NCBI GenBank assembly: GCA_049323275.1
Contig: JBMOOM010000112.1
Span: 62,001 to 126,000, forward strand
Length of the DNA: 64,000 bases
Direction of reading: 5' to 3'
From: Taklimakanibacter sp049323275
GTDB taxonomy: Bacteria > Pseudomonadota > Alphaproteobacteria > Rhizobiales > Aestuariivirgaceae
Part shown: positions 54,779-63,199 of the stretch, one piece after another
Layout of the letters: every line of letters starts with the position of its first letter
How positions within the stretch are numbered: the first letter of the stretch is position 1
Position numbers and translations under genes: made by a program
Notes under the pieces: generated by a model
Seen by the model: only the letters and a program-made list of their open reading frames with translations
What the model was told of the DNA's origin: nothing
Databases searched by the model: none

Positions 54779-55615
54779 ATGACGCTGCTCGACCGTATCA
54801 AGGCTCAATCCCCGAGGCTCACCGAAGCGGATCAACGGCTGATCGGCGTTCTCATGGAGAATTCCGCCGAGGCGGTATTCCTGTCGGCGACGCAGCTCGC
54901 AGAACGGGTCAATGTTCACGAGGCGGCGGCGACCCGGCTGGCGCAGAAGCTCGGTTACAAGGGCTATCCGGAGATGCGCGCCGATCTGCAGCGCGGCATG
55001 ATGGAGAGCCAGGACGCCGCCAACCGCATCCGCCGCTCGCTGGAGAAGGTCGCGCATGGCGACTATCTCGCCGATCTCATCGGCAGCGAGATCAGCGCGC
55101 TCGAGAATCTGCGGCAATGCGTGGCGCAAAAGGACATCGACCGCGCCGCCGACATGATCGTCGCCGCGTCGCGCATATTCCTGTTCGGGCAGGGCCATGC
55201 GCAGTCGATCACCAACTTCCTGCAGCGCCGCCTCGACCGTTTCGGCCTGACCACGATCGCGCTCGAGGGGCGCGGCCGCGACATTGCCGAGCGGGTGGTC
55301 AGCCTCGACAAGAAGGACATCGTGGTGGCGCTCGCCTTCCGCAAGCAGCCGCAAAGCTACGCGCCGCTCATCGATCTCTGCCGCCGCCGCAAGACGCCGG
55401 TCATCCTCATTTCCGATCTCGCCGGATCGATGATGCGGCCCGAGGCCGATCTCATGCTGGCGGCGCCGCGCGGCAGATCGGGAAGCGAATTCCAGACGCC
55501 CACCATTCCCTTCGCCATCGTGAATGCCGTCCTGCTGACCATCGCCGGCCGGCACGAGAAACGGATGATGGCCGCCCTGGAGAATCTGACGGAGCTGTTC
55601 AAAAGCTTCGATTGA
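54779..55615 (+). CDS. RpiR-family transcriptional regulator
   Basis: 278 residues. An N-terminal helix-turn-helix (LSATQLAERVNVHEAAATRLAQKLGYKGYPEMRADL-like) is joined to a SIS domain for a phosphosugar ligand (IFLFGQGHAQSITNFLQRRL). The ligand is probably the phosphorylated fructosamine or glucose 6-phosphate, and targets the frl genes and transporter. The ATG at 54779 lies only three bases after operator 2 and has no clear ribosome site; a TTG at 54770 is possible. The ABC operon starts 16 bases downstream. Confidence 0.88.
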   Translation: MTLLDRIKAQSPRLTEADQRLIGVLMENSAEAVFLSATQLAERVNVHEAAATRLAQKLGYKGYPEMRADLQRGMMESQDAANRIRRSLEKVAHGDYLADLIGSEISALENLRQCVAQKDIDRAADMIVAASRIFLFGQGHAQSITNFLQRRLDRFGLTTIALEGRGRDIAERVVSLDKKDIVVALAFRKQPQSYAPLIDLCRRRKTPVILISDLAGSMMRPEADLMLAAPRGRSGSEFQTPTIPFAIVNAVLLTIAGRHEKRMMAALENLTELFKSFD

Positions 55616-55631
55616 AACGGGAGGAAACCTT

Positions 55632-56759
55632 ATGCTCAAATCATTCAGGATCATGGCCTTGACGGCGCTCGCCGTCCTGGCGCCGGCGGGCTTCGCGTCG
55701 GCGCAGGCTCTCGACGGCATGACGGCGGCCGAATTGCTGCCGCTGGCGCAGAAGGAAGGCAAGGTCACGGTCTTCTCGCTCTCGAGCCGGATCGCCAAGG
55801 TCGAGAAAGCCTTCGAAGAGGCCTATCCGGGCATCGACATGGTCGGCATCGACATGAGCTCGGTGAAGCAGATCGCGCGTGTCGTCGCCGAGCAGACCGC
55901 CGGCGTCCATGCGGTCGATGTGCTCTATATCGCCGACACGCCCGTCGTCTATGAACAGCTGGTGACGCCGAAACGGGTACAGGCCTACATACCGCCGCGC
56001 ATCGCAGGCGAGCTCGCGGCCGAATTCAAGACCCCGCTCCTGACCCAGCGCCTGTCGACCAAGGTGCTGATGTATAATGAAGCGGCCAATCCCAATGGCG
56101 CGCCGGTCAAGAATCTCTGGCAGCTCACCACGCCCGACTGGACGGGCAGGGTGCTCATGGTCGATCCGCTGCAGCGGGGCGAGCTGCTCGATCTCCTGGT
56201 CGAGATATCGCTCCATCCCGATGAGATGGCCAAGGCCTATGAAGCGCAGTTCGGCAAGCCCATCACGCTCGAAAGCGATGTGCAGGGGGCCGGCGAGCAG
56301 TTCATCCGCGATCTGTTCAAGAACGATCTCATCCTCGTGCCCAACAGCGATGTGCTGAACAAGGCCGTCGGCGACAAGACGGCGAAGAATCCCCCGGTCG
56401 GCTTCGGCACCTATTCCGACCGGCGCGACAATGAAAAGGAAGGCTGGGCCCTGCAGGTGGCGAACGATGTCACCCCCGCCAACGGCATATTGTTTCCGGC
56501 CGTCCTCGCCGTCGTCGACAAGACGCCCAATCCGGCCGCGGCGCGCCTTCTCATCGATTTCATGATGGGCGACGATTCGCCGACCGGCGGTCCGGCCTTC
56601 GAGCCCTTCAATGTTCCGGGAGACTATCCGGTGCGTCCCACGATCAAGAGCCACGCGGACTCGGTCCCCCTCGACAAGCTGAATGCCTGGCGTATCGATC
56701 CGGTCAAGACGGCGGCGGCGCGCAAGCGCATCGCCGACCTGATCGTCACCTTGCAATGA
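55632..56759 (+). CDS. ABC transporter binding protein, ferric-type (AfuA/FbpA-like) fold
   Basis: 375 residues with a Sec signal peptide (ASA-Q, residue 25). The mature part, AELLPLAQKEGKVTVFSLSSRIAKVEKAFEEAYPGI, belongs to the SBP_bac_8/13 group first known for iron(III). The tyrosine pair that binds ferric iron in FbpA (YY near the C-terminus) is not seen, and AfuA-type relatives bind sugar phosphates, so a sugar-like ligand is plausible. GGGAGGAAA precedes the ATG. Gene context points to an Amadori compound. Confidence 0.82.
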   Translation: MLKSFRIMALTALAVLAPAGFASAQALDGMTAAELLPLAQKEGKVTVFSLSSRIAKVEKAFEEAYPGIDMVGIDMSSVKQIARVVAEQTAGVHAVDVLYIADTPVVYEQLVTPKRVQAYIPPRIAGELAAEFKTPLLTQRLSTKVLMYNEAANPNGAPVKNLWQLTTPDWTGRVLMVDPLQRGELLDLLVEISLHPDEMAKAYEAQFGKPITLESDVQGAGEQFIRDLFKNDLILVPNSDVLNKAVGDKTAKNPPVGFGTYSDRRDNEKEGWALQVANDVTPANGILFPAVLAVVDKTPNPAAARLLIDFMMGDDSPTGGPAFEPFNVPGDYPVRPTIKSHADSVPLDKLNAWRIDPVKTAAARKRIADLIVTLQ

Positions 56760-56806
56760 CAGCGAAGCCGGTGCGCCTGGCGCACCGGCTCTTCCGGGCA
56801 TAATCC

Positions 56807-58795
56807 ATGGCACTCGCCTCTCTGCTCCGATCACCCCGGAAGGACTTTCTGCGTGCCGATACGCTGCTGCCCCTGGCGCTGCTCGGCCTGGTCGTCCTTC
56901 TTGTCGTCGCGCCGCTGATCAAGATCCTGCTCACCACCTTGACCCCGGATGGGATCGCGGCGTGGTTCTCGGTGCTCGCCAGCTCGCTGTCGATGAATCT
57001 GTGGTGGCGGCCGCTCGGCAACACGCTGCTGCTGGGCGCCGGCGTCGCCGGCGGATGCATCCTCGTCGGCGGCTTTCTCGCCTGGCTCGTCGTTCTCACC
57101 GACGTGCCGGGCCGCCGCGCTCTGTGGTTCCTTGCCGCGCTGCCTTTCATGATCCCGAGCTTCGCCGCGGCGCTCGCCTGGGGCGCGCTGTTCCGCAACA
57201 GTAGGCTTGGCGGATCGGTGGGATTCTTCGAGGCGAATGGCTATACAATTCCCGACTGGCTCGCCTGGGGGCTCGTCCCGACGCTGATCGTCCTCATCGC
57301 GCATTACTACTCGCTCGCCTTCACCATCATCTCGGCGGCGCTGAGCTCGGTCGGCGCCGATCTGGTGGAGGCCGCCCAGATGGCCGGCGCCAGGCGATCG
57401 CGCATCTTCTTCGGCATCATCCTGCCGGTGGTGACGCCGGCCCTCATCGCCGCGGCGTCGCTGACCTTCGCCGGCGCCGTCTCGAACTTCGCCGCGCCGG
57501 CGTTGCTCGGCCTGCCGGTCCGCCTGCAGACGCTGTCGACGCGCCTCTTCGGCATGATCGAGACGGGGCAGACGGAGCGCGGCTTCGTCATCGCGCTGCT
57601 TCTCATCGCCGTCTCGGCCGCCTTCCTGTGGCTCGGCGAAAGGCTGGTGACGGGGCGCCGGAACTTCGTGACCATCACCGGCAAGGGCGGCCGCACCAAG
57701 CGGTTTCCACTCGGCAAATGGCGCTGGCCGCTGTTCGGCTTGGCCGTCGCCGTCTCGCTGCTCACCACCTTCATCCCGGCGCTGGTCCTCTTCGCCTCGA
57801 GCTTCGCCGCGCAGAACGGCGCGCTCTTCTCGAACTGGACGGTCCATTTCTGGATCGGCGAGGGTGGAACCGAGATGGCCCAGGGACAGGCCGGCATCTT
57901 CCGCAACCCGGTTCTGATCGAGGCCCTGTGGACGACGCTCAAGCTCGCTCTGTCGGTCGCCGCCGTGACGATGGTTCTCGGCCTGGCCCTGGCGCATGCG
58001 ATCGCCCGCAACAAGGGAACGTTGCTGGCGATCCTGCTGGCCCAGATCTCCTTCATGCCCGTCTTCATCCCCAGCATCGCCTTCGCCGCCGCCTATATCG
58101 CCCTGTTCGGCGCGCCCATCGGTCCGCTGCCGCCGCTCTACGGCACTTTCGCGCTCCTGGTGATCGCCGCCTCGGCGCATCTGCTGCCTTATGCGGTGCA
58201 ATCGGGCCGCTCGGTGCTGGGCCAGATCTCGGCCGACATCGAGGAGAGCGCCAGGCTGACCGGCGCCGGCGTCCTGCGGCGGATGGGCGTGATCATCCTG
58301 CCGCTCGCCATACGCGGCCTGTTCGCCGGGGCCCTGCTCGCCTTCGTCAAGATCGTGCGCGATCTCTCGCTCGTCGTGCTGCTCTTCACCTCGACCTCGC
58401 CGGTGCTCAGCATGATGGCCTATCGCTATGCCTCGGAAGGCTTCCTGCAATTCGCCAATGCGATCACCGTCGTCATCCTCGCCGTCTGCCTGGTGACGAC
58501 GCTGATCGCCCGGCGTCTCGAAAACCGCGTCCAGAAGTGGAAAGATCATGACCGACGCCATCCGTCTCAGCCACCTGAGCAAGCGGTTCGGAGATTTCGC
58601 CGCCGTCGACGACGTCAATATCGTGGTGCCGAAAGGCGCCTTCCTGGTGCTGGTCGGGCCGTCGGGCTGCGGAAAATCGACGCTGTTGCGCATGCTGGCG
58701 GGACTCGAGACGCCCAGCGAAGGGGAAATCGTCTTTGGCGGGCGGGTGGTCTCGAGCGGAAGAGACGGGCTGCTCGCCGATCCGAGCGATCGTGA
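56807..58795 (+). CDS. ABC transporter permease, fused two-domain (FbpB/ThiP type), with stop lost into the next gene
   Basis: 662 residues as read, of which about 580 are real permease: twelve spans in two halves, each with a coupling loop (EAAQMAGARRSRIFFGIILPVVTPA; ESARLTGAGVLRRMGVIILPLAIRG). The expected end is near RRLENRVQKWK at about 58540. There is no stop there; the frame runs 248 bases into the ATPase gene, adding an arginine-rich tail. A TGA sits in another phase in the ATGA at the ATPase start, so a one-base indel near the end would explain the missing stop. The tail is probably not functional. Confidence 0.88.
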   Translation: MALASLLRSPRKDFLRADTLLPLALLGLVVLLVVAPLIKILLTTLTPDGIAAWFSVLASSLSMNLWWRPLGNTLLLGAGVAGGCILVGGFLAWLVVLTDVPGRRALWFLAALPFMIPSFAAALAWGALFRNSRLGGSVGFFEANGYTIPDWLAWGLVPTLIVLIAHYYSLAFTIISAALSSVGADLVEAAQMAGARRSRIFFGIILPVVTPALIAAASLTFAGAVSNFAAPALLGLPVRLQTLSTRLFGMIETGQTERGFVIALLLIAVSAAFLWLGERLVTGRRNFVTITGKGGRTKRFPLGKWRWPLFGLAVAVSLLTTFIPALVLFASSFAAQNGALFSNWTVHFWIGEGGTEMAQGQAGIFRNPVLIEALWTTLKLALSVAAVTMVLGLALAHAIARNKGTLLAILLAQISFMPVFIPSIAFAAAYIALFGAPIGPLPPLYGTFALLVIAASAHLLPYAVQSGRSVLGQISADIEESARLTGAGVLRRMGVIILPLAIRGLFAGALLAFVKIVRDLSLVVLLFTSTSPVLSMMAYRYASEGFLQFANAITVVILAVCLVTTLIARRLENRVQKWKDHDRRHPSQPPEQAVRRFRRRRRRQYRGAERRLPGAGRAVGLRKIDAVAHAGGTRDAQRRGNRLWRAGGLERKRRAARRSERS

Positions 58796-59627
58796 TGCCG
58801 GCCTCGTCTTCCAGAGCTACGCGCTCTGGCCGCATATGAGCGTCGCCGGCAATATCGAATGGCCGCTGAAGGTCGCCGGATGGTCCAGGGCGGATCGCCA
58901 GGCGCGCGTCGGCGAGGTGCTGCAGCTGCTCGGCATAGAGGAGCTCGGCCAGCGCTATCCGGCCGAGATATCGGGCGGCCAGCAGCAGCGCGTCGCCATC
59001 GCCCGCACCATTGGACCGAAGCCCGGAATCCTGCTGTTCGACGAGCCGCTCTCCAATCTCGACGCCAAGCTGCGCATCGAGATGCGCAGCGAGCTGATGC
59101 GCATCCATCGCGCCACCGGCGCCACTTCCGTCTATGTCACGCATGACCAGGTCGAGGCGATGACGATGGCGAGCCACGTCGCGGTTCTCAACAAGGGCAA
59201 GGTCGAGCAATTCGGGCCGCCCATCGATCTCCTGGAAACACCGCTGACCACCTTCGTCGCGACCTTCCTCGGCACGCCGCCCGCCAATCTGCTGACCGTC
59301 CAGCACCGGTCGGGCGATCTGTTGTTCGGCGATCTCGTGCTGGCCCAGGCCACGCAAGGCGGCCGCCAGGAAAAGGTGCAGCTGCTCTATCGCGCGCATG
59401 ACATTCTGGTCGGCGAGCGGACAGGAAAGCCGGTGATCTCCGCCGTCTTCGACGAGGCCGCGCCCATCGCCGGCCGGACGATGGTGACGGCGCTGGTCGA
59501 GGGCAAGCGGATCACCGCCATGGCCGACGGCTATTTCCGGGCACAGCCCGGCGAGCGCATTCCATTGTCGTTTATCGAGCCGCCGAGCGCGGTCTTCGCA
59601 ATGTCTGGTGAGAGGATTGGTGAATGA
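58548..59627 (+). CDS. ABC transporter ATP-binding protein, FbpC/PotA type
   Basis: 359 residues. Walker A GPSGCGKSTLLR, signature ISGGQQQRVAIARTI, Walker B ILLFDEPLSNLDAKL, switch VTHDQ; TOBE domain at the C-terminus. It pairs with the two-domain permease whose reading frame overlaps the first 83 codons. Its stop overlaps the start of the histidine phosphatase gene (ATGA), so the phosphatase is linked to the transporter. Confidence 0.93.
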   Translation: MTDAIRLSHLSKRFGDFAAVDDVNIVVPKGAFLVLVGPSGCGKSTLLRMLAGLETPSEGEIVFGGRVVSSGRDGLLADPSDRDAGLVFQSYALWPHMSVAGNIEWPLKVAGWSRADRQARVGEVLQLLGIEELGQRYPAEISGGQQQRVAIARTIGPKPGILLFDEPLSNLDAKLRIEMRSELMRIHRATGATSVYVTHDQVEAMTMASHVAVLNKGKVEQFGPPIDLLETPLTTFVATFLGTPPANLLTVQHRSGDLLFGDLVLAQATQGGRQEKVQLLYRAHDILVGERTGKPVISAVFDEAAPIAGRTMVTALVEGKRITAMADGYFRAQPGERIPLSFIEPPSAVFAMSGERIGE

Positions 59628-60229
59628 GAGTCATTCTGGTGCGTCACGGCGAAACGACGTGGAACGCGGAGCAGCGCCTGCAAGGCCAGGACAACGCGCC
59701 TCTGTCGCAGCGGGGCGTGCAGCAGGCCAAGCGCTTCGCGGCCTTCGCACGCGCCTTGGCGCCGGCGCGCGTGGTGTCGTCCGATCTCGGCCGGACGCGC
59801 GAGACGGTGACTCTTCTCGGCTTTGCCGATGTGCCGGTGGATGAGCGGCTGCGCGAGATCGACATGGGCGAATGGACCGGCCGCATCAAGCCGGAGCTCG
59901 AAGCCGAGCGGCGCGATGAATATCTCGCCTGGCGCGCCGGCACATTCACGCCCCGGAATGCCGAGACCTGGGAGACATTCCGGGCGCGCGTCGCCGCCGC
60001 CGTCCGCGATTGCCTGAGGCACTGCGCCGGCGACACACTCGCCGTCGTGCATGGCGGCGTCATCCGGGCGGCCTGCCATGAATTTCTGGGCTTGCCGCCA
60101 TCGCGCGTCGTGCCGGTGACGCCCGGCACCGCCACGATCCTGAGCTTCGCCGCGGCCGACGCCTCTTCGGCGCGGCTCGAAGCCTATAATATCGCTCCCG
60201 CGGCGCCCGACCTCGACGCGCCGGATTGA
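59624..60229 (+). CDS. Histidine phosphatase family protein (phosphoglycerate mutase-like)
   Basis: 201 residues. The catalytic loop is ILVRHGETTWN at the N-terminus; supporting residues are in VVSSDLGRTRET, REIDMGEWTGR and VVHGGVIRAACHEF (second histidine). It removes phosphate from a sugar phosphate or a similar small compound. Gene overlap with the transporter ATPase suggests a part in the same pathway, for example dephosphorylation of a pathway intermediate to relieve sugar-phosphate stress. Confidence 0.88.
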   Translation: MRVILVRHGETTWNAEQRLQGQDNAPLSQRGVQQAKRFAAFARALAPARVVSSDLGRTRETVTLLGFADVPVDERLREIDMGEWTGRIKPELEAERRDEYLAWRAGTFTPRNAETWETFRARVAAAVRDCLRHCAGDTLAVVHGGVIRAACHEFLGLPPSRVVPVTPGTATILSFAAADASSARLEAYNIAPAAPDLDAPD

Positions 60230-60372
60230 CCGTATCGCCGTCTATCCTTTCATCGAGGCGGCAGGACTGCTGCGCGATTTCGCGGATCGGGCCGGACCGA
60301 CCCGGGCAGGGGCTTGCAATCTCCGCAAATGTCAGGCTCGATATGTCATACAAAAGGGAGACGGGTGGAAAG

Positions 60373-61290
60373 ATGGCTACTTCCGATTATTACGAGGTGT
60401 TCGATACACGTTTTGCGCGGCTGTTCAACGGCAACGCCCATGTCGACAAGCTGTTCACCGGCTGCCGCTGGGCGGAGGGACCGGTTTATTTTCCGGCCGG
60501 ACGGTACCTCGTCTGGTCCGACATCCCCAATGACCGCATGCTGCGCTATGACGAGACCGACGGCTCGGTCAGCGTGTTCCGCACGCCTTGCGGCAACAGC
60601 AACGGCAACACCACCGATTGGCAGGGCCGGCTCATCACCTGCGAACATGGCGGAAGGCGCGTCAGCCGCACCGAATTCGACGGCAGCGTCACCACGCTTG
60701 CCGATAAATGGAAGGGCAAGCGTTTCAACTCGCCGAACGACGTCGTGGTGAAATCGGACGGCTCGATCTGGTTCACCGATCCCGCTTACGGCATCGACAG
60801 CGACTATGAGGGCAACAAGGCCGAGAGCGAGATCGGCGCCTGCCATGTCTATCGCATCGATCCGAAGAGCGGCGCGGTCGAGGCGGTGATCACCGACATG
60901 GTGCGTCCGAACGGCATCGCCTTCTCGCCCGACGAGAAGCTGCTTTATGTCGTCGATACCGGCCGCACCCATGGACCGCAGAACCCGGCGCATATGCGGG
61001 TGTTCAAGGTCGGCGACAAGGGCAAGCTTTCGGGCGGCAAGGTCTTCGCCGATTGCACCGCGGGCTTGTTCGACGGCTTCCGTCTCGATACCGACGGGCG
61101 CATCTGGACCAGCGCCGCCGATGGCGTCCACTGCTACGATCCGGACGGCACGCTCATCGGCAAGGTCAAGGTGCCGGAAGTCACCGCCAATGTCGCCTGG
61201 GGCGGACCCAAGCGGAATGTCCTTTATATCTGCGGAACGACCTCGCTTTATGCGGTCCGCCTGATGGTCAACGGCGTCAAGCTCTGCTGA
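60373..61290 (+). CDS. SMP-30/gluconolactonase family hydrolase
   Basis: 305 residues from the ATG at 60373. The propeller metal site is visible as WAEGPVYFPAG (Glu), NSPNDVVVKSDGSIWFTDP (Asn), and YVVDTGR (Asp), with PNGIAFSPDE. It opens a sugar lactone such as gluconolactone. GGTGGAAAG precedes this ATG, while the frame from 60226 is not conserved before it. Gap of 143 bases to the phosphatase, so it may have its own promoter; TTGCAATCTCCGCAA at 60314 resembles the RpiR site. Confidence 0.85.
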   Translation: MATSDYYEVFDTRFARLFNGNAHVDKLFTGCRWAEGPVYFPAGRYLVWSDIPNDRMLRYDETDGSVSVFRTPCGNSNGNTTDWQGRLITCEHGGRRVSRTEFDGSVTTLADKWKGKRFNSPNDVVVKSDGSIWFTDPAYGIDSDYEGNKAESEIGACHVYRIDPKSGAVEAVITDMVRPNGIAFSPDEKLLYVVDTGRTHGPQNPAHMRVFKVGDKGKLSGGKVFADCTAGLFDGFRLDTDGRIWTSAADGVHCYDPDGTLIGKVKVPEVTANVAWGGPKRNVLYICGTTSLYAVRLMVNGVKLC

Positions 61291-61302
61291 GGGGGCGCAT
61301 CC

Positions 61303-61512
61303 ATGCCCTTCGTCAATATCCGCATCGTCAAGGAAGTCATCGCCGCCGATCCCAAGGGCAAGAAGGCCGAGATCAGCCAAGCTGTCACGGCGGCAATCGT
61401 CAAGGCGACGGGCCTCGGTAAAAACGATGTCTGGGTCGTTTTCGAGGAAGTCGCCGCCTGCGACTGGTATGTCGGCGACACCGATGTCGAGACGCTGCGA
61501 TTGAAAAGCTGA
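61303..61512 (+). CDS. 4-oxalocrotonate tautomerase family protein
   Basis: 69 residues. After removal of Met the catalytic Pro-1 is exposed (PFVNIRIVKEV), and the rest has the normal tautomerase length. NDVWVVFEEVAACDWYVGD replaces the more usual V-x-V-x-x-x-E motif but keeps spacing. Small hexameric enzymes of this group isomerise enol acids. It starts 12 bases after the lactonase and is probably co-transcribed. Confidence 0.85.
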   Translation: MPFVNIRIVKEVIAADPKGKKAEISQAVTAAIVKATGLGKNDVWVVFEEVAACDWYVGDTDVETLRLKS

Positions 61513-61804
61513 ACTAAAACGCAGAAAAACGGGGAGGCCCACCGGCACTCCCCATTCTCAGAATTCCGCCGGGTACGCAGTACCTGATCCCGGCCGCGGC
61601 CCCGCGTTTCACCCTCGTGAGCCTTGGATAGGGATGATGGCTCAACGAAGTTTCCAAATACCTAAAAATTGAACTTTTTCAGTTGGTTAATAGTTTGTGA
61701 AAATCCTGGCGCGGGACGGGATGGAGAGCAAGCGCCGGGTGGTCATTTACGCGCCCCGCCGCAGCCCCTATTAAGTCGTGATCAATATGGGGCAAATCAG
61801 CGGA
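61513..61804. promoter_or_regulatory. Intergenic region with terminator-like hairpin and AT-rich promoter area
   Basis: GGGGAG (61531-61536) and CTCCCC (61548-61553) can pair after the tautomerase gene, though without a uridine tract. GGTAC-GCA-GTACC at about 61572 is a short palindrome. Positions 61649-61703 are strikingly AT-rich for this genome and probably hold the promoter of the SWIM operon; no exact boxes assigned. Confidence 0.4.
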
Positions 61805-63199
61805 ATGGCGGTCACTCTCGACAAGATCGAGACCCTGGCTCCCGATCAGGCGTCTCTCGCCGCGGCGGCCAGGATCAAGGCTTCGGCCTGGCCGCTTCTG
61901 GCGCAGAACAGCGCCGGGGCGCTGGCTTGGGGAGAGTGCCAGGGCTCCGGCTCGACGCCCTATCGCGTGGCGCTGGCGCTCGACGATCTCGGTTACAAAT
62001 GCACCTGCCCGAGCCGCAAATTCCCCTGCAAGCATTCGCTCGGCCTGATGCTGCAGTTCGTCCGCGCGCCGCAGAGCTTCGGCGAGGCGGTCATCCCCGA
62101 TTGGGTCGCCGACTGGGCCGGGCGCCGGCGCGCCAAACCGGTAGGTGGTAAGCCCGAAGGCGCCGCCGGACCGCGCGCCTCGCTGGCCGTGGCGGAAGCC
62201 GAGGCGGCGCCGGCCGAGAGTGACGAAAAGGCGAGGCAACGCGCCCTCGAGCAACGCGAAAGACTGCGCGCCGAGCGCGAGGACAGCATCCGCCGGGGCC
62301 TCGACGAGCTCGATCTGTGGATCTCTGACCGATTGGCGCGCGGCATCGCCCATTTCACCACCGATGCCGCGCAGCAATGCCGGATCGCCGCGCAAAGGCT
62401 GGTCGACGCCAAGGCGCCGGCGCTGGCGGCGCGTCTCGACGGCCTGCCGAGCGAGCTTCTGGCGCTGCCCGAACGTCTGCGCGCCGATGCCGCGATCGAA
62501 GCGCTTGGATCTTTTCATCTGCTGGCGCAGGCCTATCGGCGCCAGGAGAAGCTGCCGGAAGACCTGCGCCAGGATGTCAGGCGGCTCATCGGCTGGACAC
62601 AGGAACGCCAGGCGCTGCTCGACGACAGCTCCGCGCGGCGCGTCAGCGCGGACTGGACCGTCATCGCCACCCACGCCGAAATCCAGCCTGACCGATTGAA
62701 ACGCATCGAGACATGGCTCGCGGCCGCGCAAGGCGACGACGCCCTGTATGCGGTGCTCATCGATTTCGTGCCGGTGGCGACGGGCAGCGGCGGGTCGCCC
62801 TATCTGCCTGGTGAAAGCTTCACGGCCGAGCTCGTCTATTATCCTTCAGCGGCGCCCTTGCGGGCGCTGATCGCCACGCGTGGTGGCGCTGCGGCGGATA
62901 TCCGCCTGCCGGCCAAGCGCCTCGCCGCGGCGCTTGCCGATTATGACGAGCTGCGCGCCCGCCAGCCATGGCTCGACCAATGGCCGATGACGCTTGCCGG
63001 GACCGAGGTGATCCGTTGCAAGGATGCCGGGCTGTGGCTCGCCGACGGTGATGACGGGATCAAGCTGGCGCCGCGCCAGGAGGGCGAGGCGCTGGTGCTC
63101 GGCGATATCCCGCATGAGGCCATCACCGGCCTGTGGGACGGGCGCTTCTTCACCGCCGTTCTGGCCGACACGGCGCTCGGTCGCTGGATACGCGCCTGA
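61805..63199 (+). CDS. SWIM zinc-finger protein
   Basis: 464 residues from the ATG at 61805, where the family start (VTLDKIETLAPDQASLAAA) is met; an ATG at 61787 and a GTG at 61778 are in phase. The SWIM motif CTCPSRKFPCKH (CxC..CxH) is at about residue 60. A charged helix-rich middle (about 125-170) follows, and the rest is a long domain I do not recognise beyond this family. SWIM proteins of this type usually lead gene sets with DUF5691, a MoxR AAA+ ATPase and a vWA protein. The stop overlaps the next start (TGATG). Confidence 0.82.
   Translation: MAVTLDKIETLAPDQASLAAAARIKASAWPLLAQNSAGALAWGECQGSGSTPYRVALALDDLGYKCTCPSRKFPCKHSLGLMLQFVRAPQSFGEAVIPDWVADWAGRRRAKPVGGKPEGAAGPRASLAVAEAEAAPAESDEKARQRALEQRERLRAEREDSIRRGLDELDLWISDRLARGIAHFTTDAAQQCRIAAQRLVDAKAPALAARLDGLPSELLALPERLRADAAIEALGSFHLLAQAYRRQEKLPEDLRQDVRRLIGWTQERQALLDDSSARRVSADWTVIATHAEIQPDRLKRIETWLAAAQGDDALYAVLIDFVPVATGSGGSPYLPGESFTAELVYYPSAAPLRALIATRGGAAADIRLPAKRLAAALADYDELRARQPWLDQWPMTLAGTEVIRCKDAGLWLADGDDGIKLAPRQEGEALVLGDIPHEAITGLWDGRFFTAVLADTALGRWIRA

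Noticed and set aside
55632..59627. Iron(III) importer as the role of the FbpA-type transporter
   Set aside because: The fold is right, but the paired tyrosines of ferric-binding proteins are not visible and the gene is enclosed by fructosamine and sugar-phosphate genes. Kept only as an alternative.
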